Below are positions 1-6,803 of a stretch of DNA of 8,533 nucleotides, in pieces (position 1 is the stretch's first letter; each line of letters opens with the position of its first letter). Position numbers and translations under genes: made by a program. The notes under the pieces were generated by a model. That model was given only the letters and a program-made list of their open reading frames with translations, was not told the origin of the DNA and searched no databases. This DNA is from an uncultured Desulfovibrio sp. Lineage in GTDB: Bacteria; Desulfobacterota; Desulfovibrionia; Desulfovibrionales; Desulfovibrionaceae. The stretch is from contig CAMBWG010000078.1 in assembly GCA_945871415.1 (NCBI GenBank), positions 1 to 8,533 of the forward strand. The letters run 5' to 3'.

Positions 1-141
1 TGGGACGAGATTACCACACCTTTTAAAATCAAAAAACATGCCGGACATCCTCTAACTTCACAATGCGGAAAAATGTACAGGAAAGTCAAGATGATTCTCC
101 TGGACACAACAGATGACAGCACAGAAAGGTTAGGAATATAA
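1..141 (+). CDS. Possible 3' end of an unidentified gene (partial, cut by window start)
   Basis: Frame 1 is open from the first base to a TAA at 139-141, giving 46 residues with no start in view. The peptide is hydrophilic and lysine-rich and ends in DSTERLGI. Its codons (ATA, TTA, AGG, AAA) and AT-rich composition differ clearly from the GC-rich genes to the right, which could mean horizontally acquired DNA. The stretch HPLTSQCGKMYRKVKMIL weakly recalls the HPL...G..Y.R motif that precedes the zinc/HNH part of some phage-type HNH nucleases, but no HNH residues follow, so this is only an impression. The opposite strand is also open here. It could be chance, a decayed gene or a real C-terminus. 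Confidence 0.3.
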   Translation, partial: WDEITTPFKIKKHAGHPLTSQCGKMYRKVKMILLDTTDDSTERLGI

Positions 142-296
142 CTACTGAAAATTTTTTATTTTACAGTATATTATTGAAGAATATGCCGCGCCCTCCAAAG
201 CTTCGGCTTATTCCGGACGGCCAGATAAGACGCCATTCCTCCGGGTAATCCGTCATGCTTCTCCGCCATAACAGCACGCAACTTCCCCGCTCCTGT
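142..296. other. Intergenic stretch, no confident gene
   Basis: An AT-rich part (about 142-185) contains a weak A/T hairpin, CTGAAAAT with ATTTTACAG (145-166). The sequence then becomes GC-richer. Apart from the low-confidence small minus-strand ORF, I see no gene, no tRNA and no array here. Confidence 0.5.
161..256 (-). CDS. Candidate 31-residue small ORF, function unknown
   Basis: On the minus strand an ATG at 256-254 lies 4-5 nt after a GGAG sequence and opens a 31-codon frame ending in TAA at 163-161. The peptide is rich in Trp, Arg, Gly and Phe (it contains EEWRLIWPSG and GGRGIFFNN). It lies just beyond the pgk terminator, so it would need its own promoter, and none is clear. A second minus-strand frame is open over the same stretch, which lowers its credibility. 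No family is recognised. It may be a chance ORF or a gene remnant. Confidence 0.13.
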   Translation of the reverse strand: MTDYPEEWRLIWPSGISRSFGGRGIFFNNIL

Positions 297-332
297 AAAA
301 AAACGGCAGCTTCCGTCTTTCGGGAGCTGCCG
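297..332 (-). terminator. Intrinsic terminator of the regulator-pgk operon
   Basis: Read on the minus strand, an 11-bp stem (CGGCAGCTCCC pairing with the copy at 304-314, one G-T wobble) closes a 7-nt loop and is followed at once by seven T residues (complement of A297-303). It lies about 190 nt after the pgk stop codon, past the repeat element, and is the first good terminator for that operon. On the plus strand there is no T-run after the stem. Confidence 0.85.
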
Positions 333-338
333 CCGCAC

Positions 339-376
339 ATTTCCCGGGACGGGACAACAGTTCCGCCCCGGGAAAT
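339..376. other. Long stable hairpin in the pgk 3' untranslated region
   Basis: ATTTCCCGGG (339-348) pairs perfectly with CCCGGGAAAT (367-376). The inner 6-bp stem (350-355 with 360-365) closes an AACA loop, with a single A-C mismatch between the two stems. No T-run follows on either strand, so it is not a classic terminator. It sits directly before the pgk operon terminator on the minus strand and could protect the 3' end of the transcript; that role is inferred. Confidence 0.6.
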
Positions 377-390
377 TATGTTTACAATAC

Positions 391-524
391 TAGAAGCCTC
401 TGTGCTTCCCCATTCTCGTCCGGGAGGTCGTTTCTCGGAAAAACGCGGTTTTTCCGCCCACTTCGGGCCGGGCGACGCCGTGCCGCCTCCTCGCGTTTCA
501 CCTTTTCAAAGTTGAAACGCTCTA
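391..524 (-). repeat. Dispersed MITE-like repeat, copy A (diverged)
   Basis: Read on the minus strand from 524, this copy begins TAGAGC and matches the copy at 7343-7490 over about 98-100 nt (524 down to 427). Roughly four of five positions are identical, including shared blocks such as AAACGCGAGG, CGCCCGG and GAAACGAC. The remaining tail has diverged, but a TAGAAGC at 391 may be its far terminal repeat. It contains two strong hairpins: GCGTTTCA/TGAAACGC (493-500 with 513-520) and CGGAAAAA/TTTTTCCG (436-443 with 449-456). The first three bases, TAG, are the stop codon of pgk. The far boundary is uncertain. Confidence 0.7.
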
Positions 525-1694
525 GCCGCGCGCTTCCAGCGCCGCCACGGACGGAAGGATCTTGCCTTCCAGCAGCTCCAGGGAAGCGCCGCCGCCGGTG
601 GAGATATACCCCATGCGATCGGCCAGTCCGTAGCCTTCCACGGCAGCCACGGAATCACCGCCGCCCACGACCACGAAGGCCGGAGACGAGGCCAGCGCCC
701 CGGCCAGAGCGCGGGTACCTTCGCCGAAGGGCTCCACTTCAAACGCACCCACAGGACCGTTCCAGACGACCGTGGCGGCGCGACCCAGCAGTTCCTCATA
801 CAGGGCTACGGTCCTGGGGCCGATATCAAGAATCATCTCATCGGCGGGCACGTCGCTCACGGCGCGCGTCGTCGCCTTCTGGCCGGGCTCCAGCGCCGCC
901 GCCGTCACCACGTCAACGGGCAGCGGCAGATTTTTGCCCTGCGCGGCGGCTTTGGCCATAATTTTTCTGGCGTCTTCCACAAGCTCGGGCTCATACAGAG
1001 ACGCCCCCACATTGACGCCCGAGGCAGCCAGAAACGTATTGGCGATACCGCCGCCCACAATCAGGCTGTCCACCTTGTCCACGAGATTTTCCAGCAGCCC
1101 CAGCTTACTGGACACCTTGGAGCCGCCGATAATGGCCGCCAGCGGACGGGCGGGCGCATGCAGAACCTTGCCGAAAGCTTCCAGTTCCGCCGCCATGAGC
1201 GGACCGGCGCAGGCAATGCCGGCCTGACGCACGGCGCCTTCCGTAGAGGCATGGGCCCGATGAGCCGCCCCGAAGGCGTCCATAACATAAATATCGCCCA
1301 GTGCGGCGAAACGAGCGGCCAGCGCGGGATCATTCTTCTTTTCGCCCTTGAAGAAACGGACGTTTTCCAGCAGCACGACTTCGCCGGGCGCGGGTCTGGC
1401 TTCTTCCGGCGTGGCGGCCAGCCGTACAGCCTTACCCAGCAGGGAGGCGACATGCGCGGCCACGGGCGCAAGGGAGAATTTCGCGTCGAATTCCCCCTCT
1501 ACCGGACGCCCGAGGTGCGACAGCAGCACCACGCCGGCAGCGCCCTTATCCAGCGCCATGCGCACGCCGGGCAGAGCGGCGCGAATGCGCTTGTCGTTGG
1601 TAATGACACCCTCTTTCATGGGCACGTTCAAATCCTGACGAATGACGACGATCTTGCCTTCGCACGCCACATCCTGCAACAGTTTGATAGCCAT
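522..1694 (-). CDS. pgk: Phosphoglycerate kinase
   Basis: A 390-residue protein of the normal length for this cytosolic glycolytic/gluconeogenic enzyme, which transfers a phosphate between 1,3-bisphosphoglycerate and ADP. N-domain substrate-binding signatures are present: RQDLNVP (19-25), SHLGRP (59-64), ENVRF with R113, and DAFGAAHRAH with R146. C-domain nucleotide-binding signatures are GGSKVSSK (190-197), WNGPVGAFE (311-319), GGGDS (344-348) and STGGGA (365-370). The ATG at 1694 was chosen over upstream in-frame codons because the protein then starts directly at the conserved fold (MAIKLLQDV) and GAGGT lies 7 nt upstream. It follows the regulator stop codon by 14 nt, so the two are probably co-transcribed. 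Its TAG stop is the first three bases of repeat copy A. Confidence 0.97.
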   Translation of the reverse strand: MAIKLLQDVACEGKIVVIRQDLNVPMKEGVITNDKRIRAALPGVRMALDKGAAGVVLLSHLGRPVEGEFDAKFSLAPVAAHVASLLGKAVRLAATPEEARPAPGEVVLLENVRFFKGEKKNDPALAARFAALGDIYVMDAFGAAHRAHASTEGAVRQAGIACAGPLMAAELEAFGKVLHAPARPLAAIIGGSKVSSKLGLLENLVDKVDSLIVGGGIANTFLAASGVNVGASLYEPELVEDARKIMAKAAAQGKNLPLPVDVVTAAALEPGQKATTRAVSDVPADEMILDIGPRTVALYEELLGRAATVVWNGPVGAFEVEPFGEGTRALAGALASSPAFVVVGGGDSVAAVEGYGLADRMGYISTGGGASLELLEGKILPSVAALEARG

Positions 1695-1708
1695 GCTCAC
1701 AACCTCTG

Positions 1709-3307
1709 TTAATGTTTTCCCGGCCCTCCTTGCGGGGGGGCCTCGCCATGCGCGCCCTTGCGATACTCCTTGTAGCAAAGGCCGTATTTCTTCATCCGCA
1801 GGGCCATGATGCGCTCCGTCAGCCCCAGCGACGCGGCCGCATGGCCCATGTGCCCCTTGTGGACGGTCAAGGCGTCCACAATGCAGGCGCGCTCCAGTTC
1901 GTCAAGACGATCCTGGAGGGAAATGGACAGGACCTGACAGACATCTCCCTGCGACGTGTCTTCCTTCAGGACATGATGGTGCATGGCGGGCGGCAGATGC
2001 TGCGGCAGGACGAGATTTTCCCGGCCGAGCAGCAGAACGGCCCTTTCCATGGCGTTTTCCAGTTCGCGGATATTGCCCGGCCAGCGGTAGCGCTGCAACA
2101 TATCCATGACCGCCAGCGAAAGACGCGCATCCTCCCGCCCGGCCGCCAGGGCAAACTTTTGCAGAAAATGGTTGGCAAGGGGCAGAATATCGTCCTGACG
2201 GGCCCGCAGCGGGGGCAGAAAAACAGGAAACACGTTGAGTCTGTAAAACAAGTCCTGCCGGAACTGCCCGTCGCGCACCATGCTTTCCAGATCGCGGTTG
2301 GTGGCCGTCACAATGCGCACATCCGCATGCAGACTGTGCATGCCGCCCAGCCGCTCAAAGGTGCGTTCCTGAAGCACGCGCAGCAGCTTTGCCTGGGTGG
2401 GCAGACTCAGCTCCCCTACTTCGTCCAGAAAAAGCGTACCGTGATCGGCCAGTTCAAAGCGCCCCTTGCGCACGGCACTGGCCCCGGTAAACGCGCCCTT
2501 TTCATGGCCGAAAAGCTCGCTTTCGATCAGATTTTCCGGCAGGGCCGCGCAGTTGAGCGAGATAAAGGGCTTGTCCGCGCGCGGGCTGGCGGCATGCAGA
2601 GCCCGGGCCGCCAGTTCCTTGCCCGTGCCGGACTCTCCCTGCAAAAAAACCGTGGTATTGGAGGGAGCCACCTGCAAGAGCTGCTCGTAGACGCGGCACA
2701 TGGCTTCCGAGTTGCCCACAAAGCCCCGGGGACGCGCGGGAGCGCCGCTATGCCGGTCCATGAAACGCTGGCTTTCATACGCCGCATGGGCCAGCAGCCC
2801 CGCCACCACATAGAGCAGGCGCATTTCCTCTTCCAGCGTCGCGGCGTCGGCCAGCAGATGATCCGCGGACATGGCCCCCACCACTTCGCCATGCAGCCAG
2901 ATGGGCACGCAGATGAAGGAAATGGCCTCTTTCTTCAAGTCGCGCGAGCGGGTGCGATTAAGAAAGAGCGGCTCCCGCGAAACATTGGAAATGCACATGG
3001 GCTGTCCGGTCTGAATGACGCGGCCGGTGATGCCCTCGCCGGGAACATAGCGCCCCCGCAGGCGCTCGGAAGATTTGAGACCGTAGGAAGCCTGGATGCG
3101 GATTTCCCCCGTGCTGGGGGACACGAGCGTAATGCTGCCCCGCATGAGATGCAGATGCTCGGCCATGAGAGCAAGCGCCCTGTCCAGGGTCCGCTCCATA
3201 TCCGTGGAAATATTGACGAGCTGCGCCAGCTTTTGCAGCAGGGCCAGCTGCGCCGCCTCGCTCAGGGCCCCCGAATCCCGGGCGGAAAGATGTTCATGCG
3301 CTTCCAT
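1709..3307 (-). CDS. NifA-type sigma-54-dependent transcriptional activator (GAF-AAA+-Fis HTH)
   Basis: A 532-residue enhancer-binding protein. An N-terminal GAF sensor domain spans about residues 25-175. The central AAA+ domain has Walker A GESGTGKE (224-231), the sigma-54 contact loop GAFTGA (271-276), Walker B TLFLDEVGEL (291-300), ATNRDL (335-340), the arginine-finger region FRQDLFYRLNVF (349-360) and WPGNIRELEN (409-418). The C-terminal Fis-type helix-turn-helix is at about 485-510 (AAASLGLTERIMALRMKKYG). It should remodel closed RNA polymerase-sigma-54 complexes in response to a GAF-sensed signal. The domain order is that of NifA, but no nif genes are visible and the linker lacks an obvious multi-cysteine motif, so nitrogen fixation should not be assumed. 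I chose the ATG at 3307 although its ribosome binding site is weak; a TTG at 3343 would add 12 residues. It precedes pgk by 14 nt. Confidence 0.93.
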   Translation of the reverse strand: MEAHEHLSARDSGALSEAAQLALLQKLAQLVNISTDMERTLDRALALMAEHLHLMRGSITLVSPSTGEIRIQASYGLKSSERLRGRYVPGEGITGRVIQTGQPMCISNVSREPLFLNRTRSRDLKKEAISFICVPIWLHGEVVGAMSADHLLADAATLEEEMRLLYVVAGLLAHAAYESQRFMDRHSGAPARPRGFVGNSEAMCRVYEQLLQVAPSNTTVFLQGESGTGKELAARALHAASPRADKPFISLNCAALPENLIESELFGHEKGAFTGASAVRKGRFELADHGTLFLDEVGELSLPTQAKLLRVLQERTFERLGGMHSLHADVRIVTATNRDLESMVRDGQFRQDLFYRLNVFPVFLPPLRARQDDILPLANHFLQKFALAAGREDARLSLAVMDMLQRYRWPGNIRELENAMERAVLLLGRENLVLPQHLPPAMHHHVLKEDTSQGDVCQVLSISLQDRLDELERACIVDALTVHKGHMGHAAASLGLTERIMALRMKKYGLCYKEYRKGAHGEAPPQGGPGKH

Positions 3308-3355
3308 GCCCTGTTTATAACGGAAAGCACCGACCGCCCGCAAGGAGGCCCCAGC

Positions 3356-3426
3356 AAAAACATATCTTATATTTCAATATGTTGCATGATAAAAAAAGAA
3401 AAAATAAATTTTTTGCAAAAAAGTTG
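3356..3426. promoter_or_regulatory. AT-rich divergent control region with A-tracts
   Basis: This block between the regulator and the tRNA gene is very AT-rich in a GC-rich setting. It holds A/T tracts at 3391-3397, 3399-3404, 3406-3414 and 3417-3422, spaced roughly one helical turn apart, and abuts the -35 box of the tRNA promoter, so it may act as an UP element or bent DNA. An inverted repeat CATAT/ATATG (3361-3365, 3377-3381) lies on the regulator side. I found no clean sigma-70 or sigma-54 promoter for the minus-strand operon, although it must start here or close by. Confidence 0.5.
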
Positions 3427-3455
3427 TTGACGAAGGGGGTCAATCCGCGTAGAAC
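3427..3455 (+). promoter_or_regulatory. Sigma-70-type promoter of tRNA-Val
   Basis: TTGACG (3427-3432) and TAGAAC (3450-3455) are separated by exactly 17 nt, which predicts a transcription start near 3462, about 10 nt before the mature tRNA. The AT-rich tract directly upstream fits a strong stable-RNA promoter. Confidence 0.75.
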
Positions 3456-3471
3456 GATTCTTGCCTCATGT

Positions 3472-3548
3472 AGGAGCGTAGCTCAGGTGGCTAGAGCGCT
3501 TCCTTGACACGGAAGAGGTCAGCAGTTCAAGTCTGCTCGTTCCTACCA
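3472..3548 (+). tRNA. tRNA-Val (anticodon GAC)
   Basis: A complete 77-nt cloverleaf. The acceptor stem AGGAGCG (3472-3478) pairs with CGTTCCT (3538-3544) with one G-T wobble. The D stem is GCTC/GAGC, and the anticodon stem is CTTCC/GGAAG around the loop TTGACAC with GAC at 3506-3508. The T stem is AGCAG/CTGCT around TTCAAGT. Discriminator A3545 is followed by an encoded CCA (3546-3548). GAC reads GUC and GUU valine codons. The gene stands alone between its own promoter and an intrinsic terminator about 100 nt downstream. Confidence 0.97.
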
Positions 3549-3644
3549 AAATGACAACATGGGGGTTACCCCTTTGGCGACGAGGCACGCCAGTTGCGCG
3601 GCGCTCGTCGTTATAAGCCGCTTTGCGGCAGGCATATTTGTTGA
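3549..3644 (+). other. Structured trailer between tRNA-Val and its terminator
   Basis: The 96-nt transcribed trailer can form three hairpins: GGGG/CCCC around TTA (3562-3572), CGACGAG/CTCGTCG (3578-3584 with 3604-3610), and GCCGC/GCGGC around TTT (3617-3629). They precede the terminator stem. It has no convincing coding frame of its own. It may simply be removed during tRNA maturation, or may survive as a small RNA; the latter is speculative. Confidence 0.45.
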
Positions 3645-3675
3645 TGGGGAGGTTTCCGCCTCCCCATTTTTTTTT
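3645..3675 (+). terminator. Intrinsic terminator after tRNA-Val
   Basis: TGGGGAGG (3645-3652) pairs perfectly with CCTCCCCA (3659-3666) around a 6-nt loop, followed by nine T residues (3667-3675). It ends the tRNA transcript. Because it also lies 178 nt upstream of thrS, it could in principle act as an attenuator of read-through into the translation cluster. Confidence 0.93.
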
Positions 3676-3853
3676 GTAGAAATGAGCAGGGAACGCCGCA
3701 AGCGCGCCCTGCTCCGGCGGTTGCAGCGCCTCCGCCGTGACGACCGGCTGTCGCGGCTCCCGGGTGAACGGCAAAAGGCCCGGAGATGCGCAACGGCATG
3801 TCCGACACGGTTCCGGCAGGCGTAACCGCATGCGTCATATATAAGGAGTTACC
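3676..3853 (+). promoter_or_regulatory. Structured thrS leader with an arginine-rich open frame
   Basis: This 178-nt leader contains a perfect 8-bp stem GAGCAGGG/CCCTGCTC (3684-3691 with 3707-3714), then a 6-bp stem CGGCGG/CCGCCG (3715-3720 with 3732-3737), then a weaker CTCC.GGG/CCCGGAG pairing. An ATG at 3682 opens a 47-codon frame to TAA at 3825 in which 16 residues are arginine; it has no ribosome binding site, so I do not call it a gene. AAGGAG (3843-3848) sits 5 nt before the thrS ATG. I could not identify a clear promoter. Enterobacterial thrS mRNA is controlled by synthetase binding to a tRNA-like leader; a similar role here is inference. Confidence 0.45.
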
Positions 3854-5786
3854 ATGACAGTACTGGTGGAAGGCCGGTCCGTGGATGTTTCCGGCGACGC
3901 CTCGGCGGCGTCCGTTTTGCAGCAGGCCCTGAGCGGCAAAAAATTCAAGGCCGTCGTTGCGGCCAGAGCTGCGACGGGCGATACCCGGACTCTGCTGGAT
4001 CTTTCCGCGCCCCTGCCTGAAGGTTGCACAGCGCTCGAGCCGGTTTATGCCGATTCCCCCGAAGGCCTGGCCATTGTGCGTCACTCCACCGCCCATGTCA
4101 TGGCCGCGGCGGTCAAGAAGCTCTTCCCTGCGGCCAGGGTCACCATCGGCCCGGCCATCGACAACGGCTTCTACTACGACTTCTTTGTGGATCGTCCTTT
4201 CTCCAGCGACGACTTTGAAGCCATCGAAGCGGAAATGCAGCGCATTGCCGATGCCCGGCTGCCCTTTGAGCGTACGAGCATGAGCAAGGACGATGCCGTG
4301 CGGAAGTTTTCCGACATGGGCGAAAACTTCAAGGTGGAGATCATCAACGATATCGACGCCGATACGGTGTCGCTCTATACCTGCGGCGACTTCACCGACC
4401 TGTGCCGCGGTCCTCATGTGCCGCACACGGGCTTTTCCAAATCCTTCAAGCTGCTTTCCGCCGCCGGAGCCTACTGGCGCGGCAACGAAAAGAATCCCAT
4501 GCTCTCGCGCCTCTACGGCACGGCCTTTGCCGACGACAAGGCGCTCAAGCAGTATCTTGCCCAGCTGGAAGAAGCCAAGCGTCGCGATCACCGCAAGCTG
4601 GGCCGCGAGCTGAAGCTCTTCACCTTCCATGAGGACGTGGCTCCGGGCATGGTCTTCTGGCTGCCCAAGGGGATGCTGCTGCGCACCATTCTCGAAGACT
4701 TCTGGCGTCGTGAGCACCTCAAGCGCAACTACGACATCGTGCAGGGGCCGCAGCTGCTGCGCGTGGAGACCTGGCAGCGTTCCGGGCATTACGATCACTA
4801 TCGCCAGAACATGTACTTCACGCAGATCGAAGAAGATCAGTACGGCATCAAGCCCATGAACTGCATCTCGCACATGCTGATCTTCAAGAACGATCTGCGC
4901 AGCTACCGCGACCTGCCGCAGCGCTATTTTGAGCTGGGCGTCGTGCACCGGCATGAAAAAAGCGGCGTGCTGCACGGTCTTCTGCGCGTGCGCCAGTTCA
5001 CGCAGGACGATGCTCACATTCTCTGCGCGCCGGAACAGCTGGAAGGCGAAATTCTCAACGTCATCCATCTGATCCGCGACCTGATGCAGCTGTTCAACTT
5101 CCAGTTCAAGGTCGCCATCTCGACCCGGCCCGAAGACAGCATCGGCACGGACGAGGCCTGGGAGCTTGCCACCAACGCTCTCATCGAGGCCGTGAAAAAG
5201 GCCGATATGCCGTACGAAATCAACGAGGGCGACGGCGCCTTCTACGGCCCCAAGATCGACGTGCGCCTGCTGGACTGCATCGGCCGCGAATGGCAGTGCT
5301 CCACCATCCAGGTGGATTTCACCCTGCCGGAGCGCTTCGACCTCACCTATGTGGGGCAGGACGGCGAGCGGCATCGTCCGGTCATGGTGCACCGCGCCAT
5401 CATGGGCTCGCTGGAGCGCTTCATCGGCGTGCTCATCGAGCAGTACGCCGGGGCCATGCCCACCTGGCTCGCGCCGGAGCAGGCCCGCATCCTTACGGTG
5501 ACCGAAGCCGGGGACGAGGCCGCCCGCAAGGCCTGCGACGAACTCAAGGCGCTGGGTATCCGCGCCACGGCAGATTTGCGCAACGAGAAGCTGGGCTTCA
5601 AGGTGCGCGAGGCACAGCTGGAGAAGGTGCCTTATATTCTGGTGGTTGGAGAAAAGGAAGCGCAGTCGGGCGGCGTAAATGTACGTCTGCGCAATGGGGA
5701 CAATGTCGGGCTCAAGTCCGTGGCGGAGGTCGCCGCCATGATTCGCGCGGACGCCGAAGAGCCGTTCAAACGAGGAGGGATGAGCT

Positions 5787-5800
<14 letters not shown>
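3854..5800 (+). CDS. thrS: Threonine--tRNA ligase (threonyl-tRNA synthetase)
   Basis: A full-length 648-residue class II synthetase that charges tRNA-Thr in the cytosol. An N-terminal TGS domain (about 1-60) is followed by the editing domain with HSTAH (H77, H81) and C184/H188, the residues that clear mischarged serine. The catalytic core has zinc ligands C337, H388 and H513 by alignment with the E. coli enzyme, and motif 2 around [10 protein letters not shown]-terminal anticodon-binding domain starts near 543. The usual MNCPGH around the zinc cysteine reads MNCISH here. AAGGAG 5 nt upstream supports the ATG at 3854. It heads the cluster thrS-infC-rpmI-rplT-pheS. Its last codons contain the ribosome binding site and, by my reading, the start codon of infC, so translation of the two is likely coupled. 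Confidence 0.98.
5773..5778 (+). promoter_or_regulatory. Ribosome binding site that points to the ATA start of infC
   Basis: AGGAGG lies inside the last codons of thrS. It is 8 nt before the ATA at 5787 (ideal), 23 nt before the first in-frame ATG at 5802 (too far), and only 1 nt before the ATG at 5780, which belongs to the thrS frame. Confidence 0.75.
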
Positions 5801-6332
<532 letters not shown>

Positions 6333-6386
6333 CGCCGGGATCGGTCGCGGAACACTTGCATCCGACAAGGTTTTAAGGCACTATGC

Positions 6387-6460
6387 CTTGCCCGCCTCAG
6401 GACGGGCAGGGAGGCGTCCGCTCCTGTGCGGGCGCAAGCATCCGTGTACGGCACGGATGC
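6387..6460 (+). promoter_or_regulatory. Three tandem hairpins in the rpmI leader
   Basis: Within the 154 nt between infC and rpmI, three stems follow one another: CTTGCCCG/CGGGCAGG (6387-6394 with 6403-6410), GCGTCCGC/GCGGGCGC (6414-6421 with 6428-6435) and the perfect 9-bp GCATCCGTG/CACGGATGC (6438-6446 with 6452-6460). No T-run follows, so they are not a terminator. In E. coli, L20 represses its operon by binding the mRNA upstream of rpmI. This leader is a candidate for an equivalent L20 or L35 target, but I cannot match it to a known motif. Confidence 0.5.
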
Positions 6461-6486
6461 CGACATCATTACTCAGGGAGAACATC

Positions 6487-6684
6487 ATGCCCAAGATCAA
6501 AACCCGGCGCTCCGCCGCCAAGCGTTTTCAGGTGACGGGCAGCGGCAAATTCAAGCGCCGCCGTCAGAACCTGCGCCACATCCTCACCAAGAAGGCCCCC
6601 GGCCGCAAGATGCGTCTGGGCCAGGCCACCACGGTGGACCGCACCAACGAAAAGGCCGTGCGCCGCATGCTGCCCAACGGCTAG
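6487..6684 (+). CDS. rpmI: 50S ribosomal protein L35
   Basis: A 65-residue, very basic protein, the family's usual length. It begins [20 protein letters not shown] and contains the conserved central stretch around [14 protein letters not shown]35 is a component of the large ribosomal subunit. AGGGAG (6475-6480) lies 6 nt before the ATG. It sits between infC and rplT in the standard order, after a structured 154-nt leader and before an unusually long 173-nt gap to rplT. Confidence 0.98.
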   Translation: MPKIKTRRSAAKRFQVTGSGKFKRRRQNLRHILTKKAPGRKMRLGQATTVDRTNEKAVRRMLPNG

Positions 6685-6756
6685 CAGGCACGGAACCCCG
6701 ATGGCGTCGTGTGCGCGCCGTCGTCCCAAGCCGTCCCGCGGACGTGCTGTTCGGCC

Positions 6757-6790
6757 TGCGGAAGCCGTGACCTTCGGGTTCAATTCCGCA
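6757..6790 (+). promoter_or_regulatory. UUCG-capped hairpin between rpmI and rplT
   Basis: TGCGGAA (6757-6763) pairs perfectly with TTCCGCA (6784-6790). Above an internal loop, GACC/GGTT (6769-6772 with 6777-6780) closes a TTCG tetraloop. It lies in the 173-nt rpmI-rplT spacer and is probably part of the rplT leader. Confidence 0.5.
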
Positions 6791-6803
6791 TTGTAGAAAA
6801 ATT

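Noticed and set aside
255..515. Plus-strand 86-codon frame downstream of pgk
   Set aside because: It runs through a terminator, a long hairpin and the repeat, and has no ribosome binding site.
391..524. CRISPR repeats
   Set aside because: Only two distant copies of a palindromic element exist in the window, in opposite orientation and with no spacer array.
1712..3430. Long plus-strand open frame (572 codons) opposite the regulator
   Set aside because: It is the antisense shadow of a GC-rich gene with complete GAF, AAA+ and HTH motifs on the minus strand; its translation shows no recognisable domain.
3308..3471. Sigma-54 promoter for the regulator operon
   Set aside because: Several TTGCA sequences occur, but none has the GG about 11 nt upstream that the -24 element needs.
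3682..3825. Arginine-rich 47-codon frame called as a gene
   Set aside because: No ribosome binding site, starts right after a terminator T-run, and its composition follows CGG/CGC-rich sequence; kept only as an observation on the thrS leader.
6757..6790. tRNA or tRNA fragment in the rpmI-rplT spacer
   Set aside because: GGGTTCAATTCC looks like a T-arm, but the T stem does not pair and no acceptor, D or anticodon arm is present.
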